Below are positions 40,689 through 52,100 of a stretch of 64,000 nucleotides of DNA, in pieces. Origin of the DNA: Symsagittifera roscoffensis (taxonomy: Eukaryota > Xenacoelomorpha > Acoela > Convolutidae); contig NC_087064.1 in assembly GCF_963678635.1 (NCBI RefSeq), forward strand, positions 11,452,819 to 11,516,818. The letters are read 5' to 3'. Within the stretch, counting starts at the first letter, position 1. Every line of letters starts with the position of its first letter. The notes below the pieces were generated by a model that did no database searches, was not told the origin of the DNA, and saw only the letters and a list, made by a program, of their open reading frames with translations. Made by a program: the position numbers and the translations under genes.

Positions 40689-41583
40689 TGTGCCAGTCGG
40701 TCATATCTGGAAGTTTGACCTTGAGGGACACGAATATACGTGATTTTGGAGTGGAGTTTTATTTTTCAAAAATTCGAATGGAGCCTGTCATGCTCAGTTT
40801 TCTCGCGACAACTGAAAACATAAAATGAAAAATCAGAACGACCGAATTAACAATTGCGGGAAAGTCGTCAAATATATACAGTGGGAAATCGCTATTCGCA
40901 ATTTCCATCATAGAAAACGAGAGTAGAGCTGTCCTATCTGATATAGGAGACCAAACGAACAAGAGACCGGAGTTAAAATCAACTGGTACAGTGTGAGCCT
41001 TCACCGGAAAGGTGGACAAGTGAAGTCTCCCAATGGTCCAGAGCCAAAACTATATTCTGGAGTTAAAACTTACTTCCCTTGATTGGGACTCATCATTAGA
41101 AAACTTCTTGAGTTATATTTGATTATATTTATGCCAGAGTCGTTAGTTAGTTTAGTTACTCTGTGTCTCAAGCGTGCTGCTATGTAAGTACTAAATTTAA
41201 TTTTCTCGAGTGTGTTTTATGATTGTTATGTTGAGATAAGGCGAGTTTTAGGTTGATCCATCTGAAATGGATCAAAGTTCCACTGTCTAATAAAAAATAA
41301 CTTAACGGATTGTTCCGATCCTGTTTTTAACGGCGTTTATGTATTTTGGGTATCTCGAGACCTAAGTATGGGAAGGTTCTTATTTTCTAGAGTGGGGTGA
41401 TATTTTGGTAGTAGCCTTTAAGCTGTAACGGGTTCTAGTCTCATGTCGCAAGCGAACCGAATTGGCTCCGACCGTTTTTGAGGTAGAAAAACACAAGAGA
41501 TAGTGTCCCTGACTCTTGAGCCAATGGTTATAGGGCCTATTTTTCTTAAGCCTCATATGTGACCGAAGTAGGCGACTGTTACA
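40689..41583 (+). repeat. 3' LTR (895 bp) of the giant element
   Basis: Matches 18,049-18,936 end to end, with a short insertion (GTGCTGCTATGTAAGTAC against GTGCTAAAGTAC near 41,175) and scattered substitutions. It begins TGTGCCAGTCGG and ends GACTGTTACA. Confidence 0.9.
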
Positions 41584-41945
41584 ATTCTGCGTTTTGCTCC
41601 GCCTCCATAAAAGGGTAAAAAAATTTCTGTTTGATAGATATTGCGGGTTAACCAGAGTAATCCTTATAATAATAATCATATAATAAAAAAATGTTGTCGA
41701 TAAACAGTAAAGGAGGCAAATACATATTTATTATAGTTAAACTACAAAACGCATAGAGTAACATGTTACTAACTTGAGGACTGTTGCTTTTTTTCTGCAG
41801 GCGGAGCAAAAAGCCTCATTTACTGTTTATCGACAACATTTTTTTATTATATGATTATTATTATGATTATTCTGGTAAACCCGCAATTTCGATCAAACGG
41901 TAAAATTTTTATATTTTTTGTTATCAAGCTGGGCTATCGTCTCGA
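41584..41945. mobile_element. Foldback (long inverted-repeat) element
   Basis: The arm at about 41,610-41,710 (ATTGCGGGTTAACCAGAGTA ... ATGTTGTCGATAAACAGTA) and the reverse complement of about 41,822-41,930 match for roughly 100 bp, separated by about 110 bp of loop. GTTTTGCTCCGCCTCC (near 41,591) and GGCGGAGCAAAAAGCC (near 41,800) form a second inverted pair. Non-coding; starts directly at the end of the 3' LTR. Confidence 0.7.
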
Positions 41946-42359
41946 GGATTTCTTTCCTCCTAACTTCAAGGATATCAAAAAAAAACTTTGTTTTTCGATC
42001 TGAGACGCCCCAAAACAGGCTTAATTTAGTTTTACGGCGGCGCTCTCTCAAGTGATGTTTTTGTAGAAAAAAAAAACAAATTCTTCATTTGTAATTCTGG
42101 ACGTGTGATGACTTCACTTGGAAACAATTTTTTATGAATATTATTATATGAACGCTTGAAAATTTTGATTCGGTTAAAAGGAGCTCCAGTCGTTTATGGT
42201 TGCTATAGTGAAGAAGTTACTTCGTGTACAGGTTGGTGATTTTCTGGTTATCAATTTACTCGAGCTGAAAAAGATAGGATGCGCCAGACATTACGATGAG
42301 ATTTTCTTGTTTACGCGTGCGTTCGATTTTAATTATGTTTCTCTTTCTAGAAGTTTTGA
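41946..42359. other. Upstream region of DDX49
   Basis: Non-coding sequence before the helicase ATG. I identified no TATA box or initiator with confidence. The open frame at 42,196-42,399 overlaps the true start in another frame and looks incidental. Confidence 0.4.
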
Positions 42360-45300
42360 ATGTCAGGATTCCAAAATATTGGGTTGCCCGATTGGCTAGT
42401 TAAGCAATGTGCTACTCTTGGTTTCCAAAATCCAACTGAAGTCCAGAAGTCATGCATTCCGCCGACTCTCTCAGGTCGAGATGTCTTGGGATGTGCAAAA
42501 ACTGGGAGTGGAAAAACTGCAGCTTTTCTGATTCCAATATTAACACACTTGAGCAGAGACCCTTATGGTGTTTTTGCAGTTGTTATTTCTCCTACCAGAG
42601 AATTGGCATGTCAAATTGTGGATCAAGCTAAAGTTTTGGGCAAACCCATTAATATACGAGTCAGTTTAGTGTGTGGCGGTCTAGACAGATCGGATCAAAG
42701 TCGCGAAGTTTCTGCTAAGCCTCACATTGTAGTAGCCACTCCAGGAAGGCTAGCCGAGTTACTCAAATATGATGAAAGTGTTTCCATAAGCAAAATTAAA
42801 TATCTTGTTTTTGACGAAGCGGACCGACTGTTTGAAGATTCAATGGCTAGTTGTATGAAAACTATCATAGAAAATGCTCCTGAAAAGAGACAAACTCTTT
42901 TATATAGTGCAACACTGACATCAGTTCTGCAACAAGTTCTAAAGCTTGCAAAAAATGAACCTTTTCAATGGTCCAACGACGAATCAGAAACGACAGTTCA
43001 AGAATTAGACCAAAAAATGATTTTTGTTGCGCCAGCAGCAAAAGACACGTATTTAGTTCATATGGTGAAATCCGAGCTGGAGATTAATCCAGAAGCGCAA
43101 GTTATTGTCTTCACCTCGTCATGCAAGCACTGTCAAGCTATGAGTCAGTTTTTGCATCAGGTGAATGTGTCGAACGTAGCTTTGAACTCGGCAATGCGAC
43201 AAAAGTTGAGACTCTTGAGTATCTCTAAATTCAAATCAAAACATGCTCGCGTTTTGGTCACCACAGACGTAGGCAGTCGAGGTCTTGACATCCCTGATGT
43301 GCATTTAGTTCTAAATTTCAACGTTCCTTGGGATTCCGATACTTACATACACAGAGTCGGTCGAACTGCAAGAGCTGGAGCAGCCGGCAAAGCCATTACG
43401 TTTGGTAAGTTTTTATTCAAGCAAATTCTTGTCTGTTTACGCTCTCAATTTTCCCAAACTGAGTCGCATGTTTTACTCATTTTCTATAGTCGTGTTTTTT
43501 TTGCATTAAGGACAGCCGTTTGCTGTGCCGGTACCACAGACGAAAAAGTTTTTTTTCTTCCAAATTAATGTAGTTTGTTCTAAGTGGTGTGATGAGAGAA
43601 CTTTACAAACGCTTAAAAACGTATTGAAATAGGCATGCTCGACAACAGTTTTCACTAAAAATCGAATCAAAATGTAGTTCAAACTCTTATATAGACGATT
43701 AACATAGTTCAAACTCTTATATAGGCCATTATTTTCGCGTTTTTCAGGAAATTCCGTTCATTGCACAGCACGAGTGTGAAGGTCACGAAAAACATAATTC
43801 ATTTCTAGTTTCGAAAGTTGAATTTTGTTTTCAGATTTCACTGCTGATTAAAAACTTCACCTAATAATCCAGTTTTCTCAAAATGGGTTAATTTTTTGAA
43901 GAGGCGATGAATTTAGTTAAGACTCTTTTAAAGGTCGCGATGATTTTTTTTCATGAAAGGTCTATAGGTTTGTTCAGGCTCAAAGTGAGCCTACGAACAA
44001 GTTAAGCTCCAGTAAAAATAGTTTTCGATTTTTTTTGCGCCTTCTACAGAAAAAGTCAAAAAAATTCAGTTGTTTGTTTCCATTTTTTAAGAAAATGTTT
44101 AAATACACCAAACATATATTCATATATTCATTGAACTTAGTTCAGACTCTTATAAAGGCCGTGATGATTTTTTTCAGAAAAAGTCTGCTCTAAATTGCTC
44201 TAATAACTACCAAAATATTAGCGCATTTATGAATGCCTTTAGGTATATTTACTCTTTTTGATTTCAATTCAATTTCATTTGCTAAAATTTTGGGAAAAAA
44301 GCTCTCCAATTGCGAAAAAGGAAATGGCGTGAAAAAAAACGTAACTGATTTCTATTTTCGAAAGTGGAAATTGGTTTTTAGATTTCCAGCGCAACAAAAA
44401 GTTAACCTAACCCTCCAATTTTCTCAAATTGGTTTGATTTTAGCAAAAAAAAATCATTCTTAAATTTCTTGAAATTCGGTGAGCTTTAAGCGAATCTGTT
44501 TTTATTCTTCGAAAATCGAAAGTTGACATTGAAAAAAAAAACAAGTCAGTTTTTGTCTGTTTTGCGTTGATTGACTCTTCTCCAACTCTGTTGGCTATGT
44601 TTTACTATTTCTATAGAGTGTCTAACTTTTAGGCTTTCGCTCAGATCCTCTCATCACTTCTGTTCACAACTGTTGTCGGGTATGCCTAATTTGGTAACTT
44701 TCTAAGCGTTAGTTCAGTTCGCTCATCCGGCAGCAACTGGGTATCCTTGTTTGAAATACTGCTTGCTTTTGATCGCATTTTTTTTTTAAAAAGTTTTTAA
44801 TTGTTTTTTTCTATTTCATTTGCTGCTCGATGAAATGATTCGATCGAGTTGAGTTTTTCTAATAGATCTAAATGAAAGTGTTGAGAATAAGTAGCTGTTT
44901 CTTTGGAAAACTTTTGAAAGAATTTTGGTTGCAATTGTTTTTCTAGTGGTGTTTTCTTGAACATTAGAATGTTTTTGTGTCGCATTTGCGGTTTTCTAAT
45001 TCGGCTTTGTTCTTCTGAATCAAAATTTGTGTTCTAGCTATCAGAGAAAAGTTTAAGTCCTTGTTGTACGCGGTGTGATAAGGAAACTGTACAAATGTGT
45101 AGAAAGATAGAGAGTTAGTGAATTTCATAATCGATATCATTTCACTAAAAAAATGACCAACCAACAGAAAATGAATAAAGTTTTCACAAAAAAAATTCAA
45201 TTTTTTTTCACAATATTTTGAAATTATTTTTGGAAAACGCTTTTGCCTAGGTTATATGATATATCACTCTTCCTAATCTGATGCTTTTTTGTTGTACCTG

Positions 45301-45841
45301 ATATTGCAGGGAAAACAAAAAAACTAAAATACAGTCGAATCCAAAGTTCATCCCCATTTTCAATAGTGGGAACAAAAGGCTCTTTTCCAGTTTTCCATAC
45401 TCATGAAGTTAATATATAAGTTTTCTTTAAAAAATGTTCATAACTGTTCTCTAGTTCTAATGAAATGTTTGAGTATAATTTAAAAAGGGTAAATTTAAAA
45501 AATGTTCGAGTATAATTTAATTTGCTAGTAAAGTTTTGCAAAAATTAACGGGACTGGTACAGAGCATCAAAATCATAATTTAAACGTTGACTTCAGTGAC
45601 ACCGAATGATCGCGAGAAAGTGGCGAAGATTGAAGAGAGGATCAAGAAGCAGTTGGAAGTCATAGAAATAGACGAGGAAGAACACATTTTGCCCCTTATG
45701 ATGGAGGTCAACGTTGGAAAGAGAAAAAGTGAAATGAGTCTGGACAAGAAAGACTTCTTCGCAAAACATATGAAGTACAAAGCAAAGAAACGAAGAAAAC
45801 TTAATGCGGAGTCAAACTCGTTTGCTGCTTCGGAATCTTGA
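42360..45841 (+). CDS. DDX49: DEAD-box ATP-dependent RNA helicase DDX49 (Dbp8-like), two exons
   Basis: Exons 42,360-43,404 and 45,597-45,841 join in phase (G|TG) to 429 residues; donor G|GTAAGT, acceptor TTCAG|TG. Helicase motifs are complete: Q motif GFQNPTEVQKSCIP (21-34), Walker A AKTGSGKT (46-53), PTREL (78-82), ATPGR (126-130), DEAD (152-155), SAT (183-185), TTDVGSRGLD (301-310), HRVGRTARAG (331-340). The start SGFQNIGLPDWLVKQC and the C-terminal IEERIKKQLE...EVNVGKRKSEM are specific to the DDX49/Dbp8 branch. Family members act in nucleolar 40S ribosome biogenesis. Its frame running on past 43,404 to 43,568 is intron read-through. Shorter than vertebrate DDX49 at the basic tail. Confidence 0.93.
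43405..45596 (+). other. DDX49 intron with dispersed repeats
   Basis: GT-AG intron of 2,192 bases, AT-rich. A repeat of about 60 bp (AGTT-AGACTCTT-TAAAGG-CG-GATGATTTTTTT) occurs at about 43,913 and 44,147 and again outside at 47,159. GGCTCTTTTCCAGTTTTCC at about 45,380 matches the terminal repeat of the nested MITE at 50,110, so a fragment of that family lies here. Open frames at 44,233 and 44,797-45,200 show no features. Confidence 0.6.
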
Positions 45842-45853
45842 GGAAACTTAGTT

Positions 45854-45859
45854 AATAAA
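45854..45859 (+). terminator. Polyadenylation signal of DDX49
   Basis: AATAAA 13 bases after the DDX49 stop codon, in the 130-bp gap between the two convergent genes. Confidence 0.5.
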
Positions 45860-45971
45860 ATTTTCTAAATTCACAGAAAAATAATATTTCAAAAGAATTG
45901 AATTGACGAATAACGGTCAAGGCGTTTTAAATTGGGATAAAAACTGTTTAATCAAGTGAAGTGATGAGTGG

Positions 45972-46103
45972 TTAGGGATCGATCAGGTGGTATTGGAACA
46001 AACAAGCATCTGGTCCAGCAGTGGCGATGAGTGTCTTGTCTGCTTGTAGGAACTCTAGTTGAGTCACATTGCTACTGCACATCTTTTGCTCGGTGAAGAA
46101 ACA
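45972..46103 (-). CDS. EML: EML exon j (last)
   Basis: 44 codons including the stop: CFFTEQKMCSSNVTQLEF... LIATAGPDACLFQYHLIDP. It resembles the final 'VTNV.F..DD..L.S.GG.D..(V/I).QW' blade of EML. The usual GH before it is absent. A possible ATTAAA signal lies on the - strand at 45,952-45,947, only 20 bases after the stop. Confidence 0.8.
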   Translation of the reverse strand, partial: CFFTEQKMCSSNVTQLEFLQADKTLIATAGPDACLFQYHLIDP

Positions 46104-49100
46104 CTGAAAAATGATTTTTAATTTTTTTTCGACAAAACTCAAATCCGCTTCAGGCGAAAGACCAATAATGGCTTTGTGATTTGGACTGAATTTTCAAAGT
46201 TTGCACGCCATGATTTTAGTATCCCGAAAAAGTCAAAATATAACTGCAAGTTCCTGTACCTCATCTTGAATCAGATTTTGGAGAAAAGATGAATAATTAA
46301 AAGTTGTGGTTTGACAAGAAACAATATTGTGCTATTTCTTAAAGGTTGAATAGTGTTTATACTAAAATTAAAATTTTAATATAACTGCAAGTTCCTGTAC
46401 CTCATCTTGAATCAGATTTTGGAGAAAAGATGAATAATTAAAAGTTGTGGTTTGACAAGAAACAATATTGTGCTATTTCTTAAAGGTTGAATAGTGTTTA
46501 TACTAAAATTAAAATTTTAATGCATTGATTTTTTTAAAACCAAAATTAATGCCAAATACCCATATCGTTATGCACTTTTTCAGTTCAATTCAAGTTAATT
46601 TGCTATAAGGTAGGCAACATGCCCACTCCAATTTTGAAAGCTGAAATGACGCGAAAAAACTCGTCATTTCCGCTTTCAAAATGGCGAGAATGTCAGGGCC
46701 AAACAATCAACTCCGTAATAAAAAAGTTTATCTTTCATTTTTAAAGGTTGCAGCAACATCGAAACAGATAAAATTCACGAAAAACCTCAGATTGAGGCGT
46801 TGCGTTCACTTTTAGATCGGAAGATCATGTTCGTTTTGAGATCGGAAGAACAAATCTGTGCGAGAACGAGAGCTTTATGACTTCTAAACCTCATATTTGA
46901 CGCGCCTTCATTTGAGCTCAATGGAAGTCTTCCAAATTGAAGTGCTTGGTCACAAAAGTTGGGCCTTGATTCACAGCAAAGAATATCAGTTTGGCTGCCC
47001 AAAAGCTGTACTCTGTGAATCAGACAACTGAAAATTGGCTGTGCTGGCCTAATGTTGCTGCAGATATGTTTTTTCTCGAATTTTTTTTTCATAATTCTGA
47101 AACTAGGTATCGTTTGAAAACAGTTAAAAGTCATGTGTTTATTGAGAGTTCATGAACGTAGTTCAGACTCTCAGATAGGTCGTAATGATTTCTTTTAGGA
47201 AAAGACTTAAAGTTTGTTCAGGCTCAAATTTAAATTTTCACGGTTTGACTTATGATTTCTTTCTAATTTCAGCTCATTTTCGTTAAAAGGAAGGCAAAAT
47301 CCAGTATCGATCAGCAAAAAAAGTACAGATCACAAAAAAATTTCGAAAAAGGAATTCAATTTTTAGATTCCCCAGCGAAATGAAAAAAATAAAGCCTATT
47401 CTCAACTTTAGTTAATGTTATCAAAAAGTGCTTGATATTCTTCTTGAAGTTCAAAAAGCTAATGCCAATTATTTTCTCTTAGAAGTTCGTAACAAGAGCT
47501 TTTTTCAAAAAACTGGTCTGTTTACAGCCTGTTGGCTATGTTTATGACTATCATTCACCCTTGCAGTAAGCAAAGGTGTTCCAGCCGGGTACTAGTTTTT
47601 TCTCCGTTAACAACTTTTTTCACGAGAGTTCTCATGTAAAAATTACACGTATTTCACTTTGCTTCATGAGAAATTTTTTGCTTTCTCGGACTATCCCCCA
47701 TCTGTTTAAATTGTCAGCTTAACCACCGTAGCACGGTTTCTTTTTGAAAATCCAGCTTTATTTTTAGCTTCTGAATGCCATTTTAAAGCCTCATTGGCAG
47801 AATTAATTTAGTTACAAAATTTGTTGCGGATTTTTAGTTTTATTTTTAGACTAGCAAGCGTTATCAAACGGGCGTTTTTTGGGTTGACAACTAATTTAAC
47901 CAAAGCAGTTGAATCATTTAGCACGGCTGTTCTGACAGCAACAGAACAAAATATTTGTCAACAGATTTTTTTGAGCATGTGTGCATTTTAAATGACTGTT
48001 TCATTCGAATTTCTATTGTTGGTTGCAATTCAACTCGTGTTGTCACTTTTCTTTTTCCGCTCGTTTTTTTTCATTTTAGGGTTTTTTGGCTTAATTTGTT
48101 TTGGCTGATGTATTATATCTTTAGATGCTAAATAATTTGCCGTTTGAAGCACCAAAGTTTTTGAATTGCTTTTGTGCTTCCAAAAGTGTAGGGGGCGTAA
48201 GACTTAGGAATTTTTTGGGCTCATCAGTCGTCTACCTTAGTTTTGTCTGCTATATATTCACTTAATGACTTTTTTTTTGTGGTTATTTATCACTGACGGT
48301 TGTGTTTCTAAGTATTTTTCCCTTATTTACTCACATTCCAGACAAACGTTTGAAAAAATTAATTTTTCAATGATTTTTTAAACATTTATTTTTCGATTTA
48401 GCTTGCGCCCTGTTTTTTGGGCTTGCTGTCATGCCATTTTTGTGTTGTACCACAAGTGGAGCAAAGCTCCGCTTCGCCTCTATGTTGAAAAATTTTCAAC
48501 ATTTTTTTTGAAATTACTGCTCCGTCAGTTAATTTGCTGAGATTTACGCTCGCGATTAGCGAGCTTTATTTAATCGGAACGTAGACTTAATCTTGTAAAT
48601 ATTTTGTCCTGTAAACAACCTCTCTTGTAAAGAATATGTCTTGTAAAGCATCTTGTCCAACAACCTAACTGAATCAATTTGTCAAACTTGCACTTTCATC
48701 AACCAACAAACATATTTTGTGAGTGTCTGCATTTCAAAGACCCGTTCCGTTCTATTCAATATTTGTTTCAATTTTTTTGTTTGTTTTTTATGTCGGCTCA
48801 AAAGTTCTCGGCCTATTGTAATAATCGACTTAGTGACATGATGATGCATTGTTGGATGATCGAAAAAGATTTGTGTGTGAGTCTTTTGCTCTTTTAAGGG
48901 GATATTTTAATATTTATTCAAATTTAATATAATATTTAAAATTTTTCCTTCATCATGATATTTATCCTTGACGTTTTCAAAAAAAGTTTTCTCTAGCGAC
49001 TTTTGTCTCAATTTTTGTCTGCTATTTTGTGTAGAAGCTCTGATTCGTCTGTGTTTATTATTACAACTATTATGCTGACCTTGTAGTGTGATGCGGGGAA

Positions 49101-52100
49101 CTGGAACATGCGCACTGATCCTCTGCTGTCGCCTGACACCACCAGTTGTCTGGAGTCTGAGACGGCACACGTATTCGCATTGGTCGCCTTAGGCAGCGCA
49201 GGCCACACACCTGCAAAGTCACATTTGGAAAGTTTTATTATTCAAGCATCCCGTAGTCTCCGAGGTTTTACTAAGTTGTTTTTCTTATAAGCTAATATGC
49301 ATAGTGTATTCGTCTTTTTTTAAATATTTTTCCTTTTTAATTTGTTTTTTATCCAAAGCGATTTTAGTGATTGCGCAAAGCAAGTCATGCAAAGTTTGCG
49401 GAATGCTCCGAGTACATGCCAGGTGAAACCGTAAATTCGATGAGTTACTAAATCTCTATGGCTGCCCCATCCCCCCCCCCCCCATTCCCTTTGTCGAGGG
49501 GTGTAAAAGTCTATAACTCGGTGCAATAGGGGGGAGTTAACAAGTTCCGAAAAGCGAGTACCTGCTACGTGGAATCCGAGAACGGAGGAGTGTGTGTGCC
49601 ACTTCATGTCTTTCGTCTTTTTTCCGCTTTCTGGCCGCAGATTCAAAACGTCCCCTAAAATCCAGGCTTAGTTACACACAACGCTCATATTTTTTCAACG
49701 TAACTCGAAATTTTGAAGTTCAAATTGTACGTGTACTAAATAGTTCTTGTTTAGCAATTACTATATTCGCTAAATTAAGCAGCACTGGTCGTTTTGAGTA
49801 TGATAATTGACTTTGATTTCCAGTTTTTTTGTCAATTTGTCTCAATTGATTTGTACAGGCGCGGATCTAAGAATTTCTCGAGGGGGCGGATTTTTAGAAA
49901 AAAATTTGAAAGTTTTGTCGACATCTTTTTTTAGGTCGACCAAATTGATTTTCTCAGCTCTCCCAAATCACTATAAAGACCCTAATTTGACCAAATTCTC
50001 TGGGCCGCCGGGAAACTTTTGAAAAAGGCCAAAAAAGGCGTTTTTTGGAAAATTTCGACCAAAACATCGTATCGCGTTTTTTCGGCGAGCGCTCCCCCTT
50101 CAAAATTAGGGCTCTTTTCCAGTTTCCCACCCCTTTCAAACTACCGAGTTTTATGCATGTGTTACGTGTTATTACGGCTAAATGCGTTATGTTACGCTGC
50201 AAAGTATGAAGAACAAATCTGTTCACAGTTGTCGATGTGTTCACAGCGTCAAATTTCATTGCATTATGACAACGTTAAATAAGCTTTTCAAAATTGAATT
50301 TGAAAGGGGGACTGGAAAAGAGCCAAAAGTATAGACTGGCGCCTTAAGAAGAATTTCAAGGTCAGTCACCCAAAAATTGATATCTCAAAATAGTACAAAG
50401 GGGGACCCTTTGGGTCGAAAGTGGGTCGAATCCCCCCTAAATCCGCTACTGGATTTGTAAATGGTTTTGTACAATGAATTTGTAAATGATCTTAGTCAGA
50501 AAGAACAAAAATTTTTCACTGGAAAGATGTCAGAATTATTTTGGGTCTGAATGATGGATCGCAACCGTAAAAATCGATCAACTTCGTTTTTAGCACACAT
50601 GTGCCATGCAAAAGACAGTGCTAGCTTTGCTACTAACGAAGTTGAACTTTTGAAAGTTGCGATTACAAAAGTACGAGTAAGAGAACTGAATGGAATTGAG
50701 ACTGACAGAAAAGTAGGTTGTAGTTGGCAGAGACACTCTGGATGAAGTTGCTGTCGTCTGACCAGTCTATCTGCATCACGAAACTGTTGTGGCCCTGGAA
50801 TCAAATGAAATTATCACATGCATCTGCCTTGTTTTTGAGTATTCATCAAAGCTTTTAATTTTCCAAGATAACCCAATAGGGTTAAAGTATACATTTTAAA
50901 TGCTGTATAATAAATTATGTAGTTATACAAATCAGCATTGTATATGATTCATAAGTTCAAAGCAACAGGCCTTATTGAGCCTTTAAAAACGCGGTTAGGT
51001 AAACGCGACGACGGCAGCCCGTTGACAAGTATGCTAGCTAACATTCGAGCAGGTATTTCAAAGTAATTTCTATAAGTTTTGTGTTGAAAGAACCTCAGTG
51101 CGTTTTAATATACACTATTACACAAACAGGACCACTTTATCCAAAATTTTAAACTTCTTTTCGATACTTAGTGCAAAATGGTCGTGGATCTAGAAGTAAC
51201 GACAAGGGGGACTTTTTTAAGTTTGATTTTTTCTCGGATCGAACTTATTGAAGATACTTACAGACATTGATCCCCTTCGTTTAAAAGAGAGTCCGTTGTC
51301 CTGTACGTCAAAAATATGGATGTTTTTGTCGTGACATCCAATGGCTAGAAGTCCCCCGTCCGGGGATATTTTGGCCACGTCTATTTGTTCAGTTGACACG
51401 TGGAATGAGGTCACGTGGATCCCACTGTAGGCGTTCAGCACCACAAACCTCCCGGATGACTGGCCCACCCCGACCACTGTGCCGGATGGGTGGAAAACAC
51501 AGGTCATGCAGGGCTTCTGAAACGAAATAAACGGATATGTTTATTGTTTAATCGTACCTCGCATAACAAAAAAAATTATCGTATCATAGAAGTAGGATTT
51601 ATGTATTACCATATCAGAACATGTCAGAATAAAAAAACAGGCAACAACATTGCTACTTTTCTTTGTGGGAACCACTTGGAATGTTTTCATTTGAAACCTT
51701 CATAGTTTTTTGGTACGCTGTTACATCAAATTAGAATCCTCAAGCCCTAAGATTTTTTTTGTAATTGTTTAGTAATAAAAAAGTGTCAAAAAGGATAAAT
51801 TTAGGTCATGTGAAACTCTTTGAATGATGAAAATAAAGAGCAGGCGGTCAAACTCTTCTCCATACACCTACTGCTGCACCGCAGATTCAAAATTGATCAG
51901 ATACTTAGTCGTTTCTGTGTATTTTTTTCTTGAGTGCTTCTGCGTTTCGGTGTCTGAAGAATACCAACATAGTTAAATATGTTTACCTCAGTGAAGACCT
52001 TCCACTGTAGTTTGTGGGAGAGAGCATTCCACATGCAGATCTGCTGGTCAAAGCCCCCTGTGACGAAGAACTCCTCCGAGGGGTGACAAGCCAAGGCCCA

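Larger units (their letters stand above)
18049..41583 (+). mobile_element. Giant (~23.5 kb) Ty3/Gypsy LTR retrotransposon with extra ORFs
   Basis: Two direct LTRs (18,049-18,936 and 40,689-41,583) enclose about 21.75 kb. The internal region carries a long leader with a minisatellite, gag, protease, RT-RNase H-integrase, a macro-like ORF and about 9.6 kb of further coding DNA including SGNH hydrolase domains. Ordinary Ty3/Gypsy elements are 5-8 kb. Base composition inside is clearly more GC-rich than the flanks. By eye the LTRs differ at roughly 25-30 positions plus small indels, so insertion is not very recent. Only ATT is shared by the two flanks, so a target duplication is unclear. The coding frames contain several stops and frameshifts, so this copy is probably non-autonomous now. 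Confidence 0.9.

Noticed and set aside
43405-43568. DDX49 coding sequence continuing to 43,568
   Set aside because: Family similarity ends at a perfect G|GTAAGT donor and resumes in phase at 45,597.
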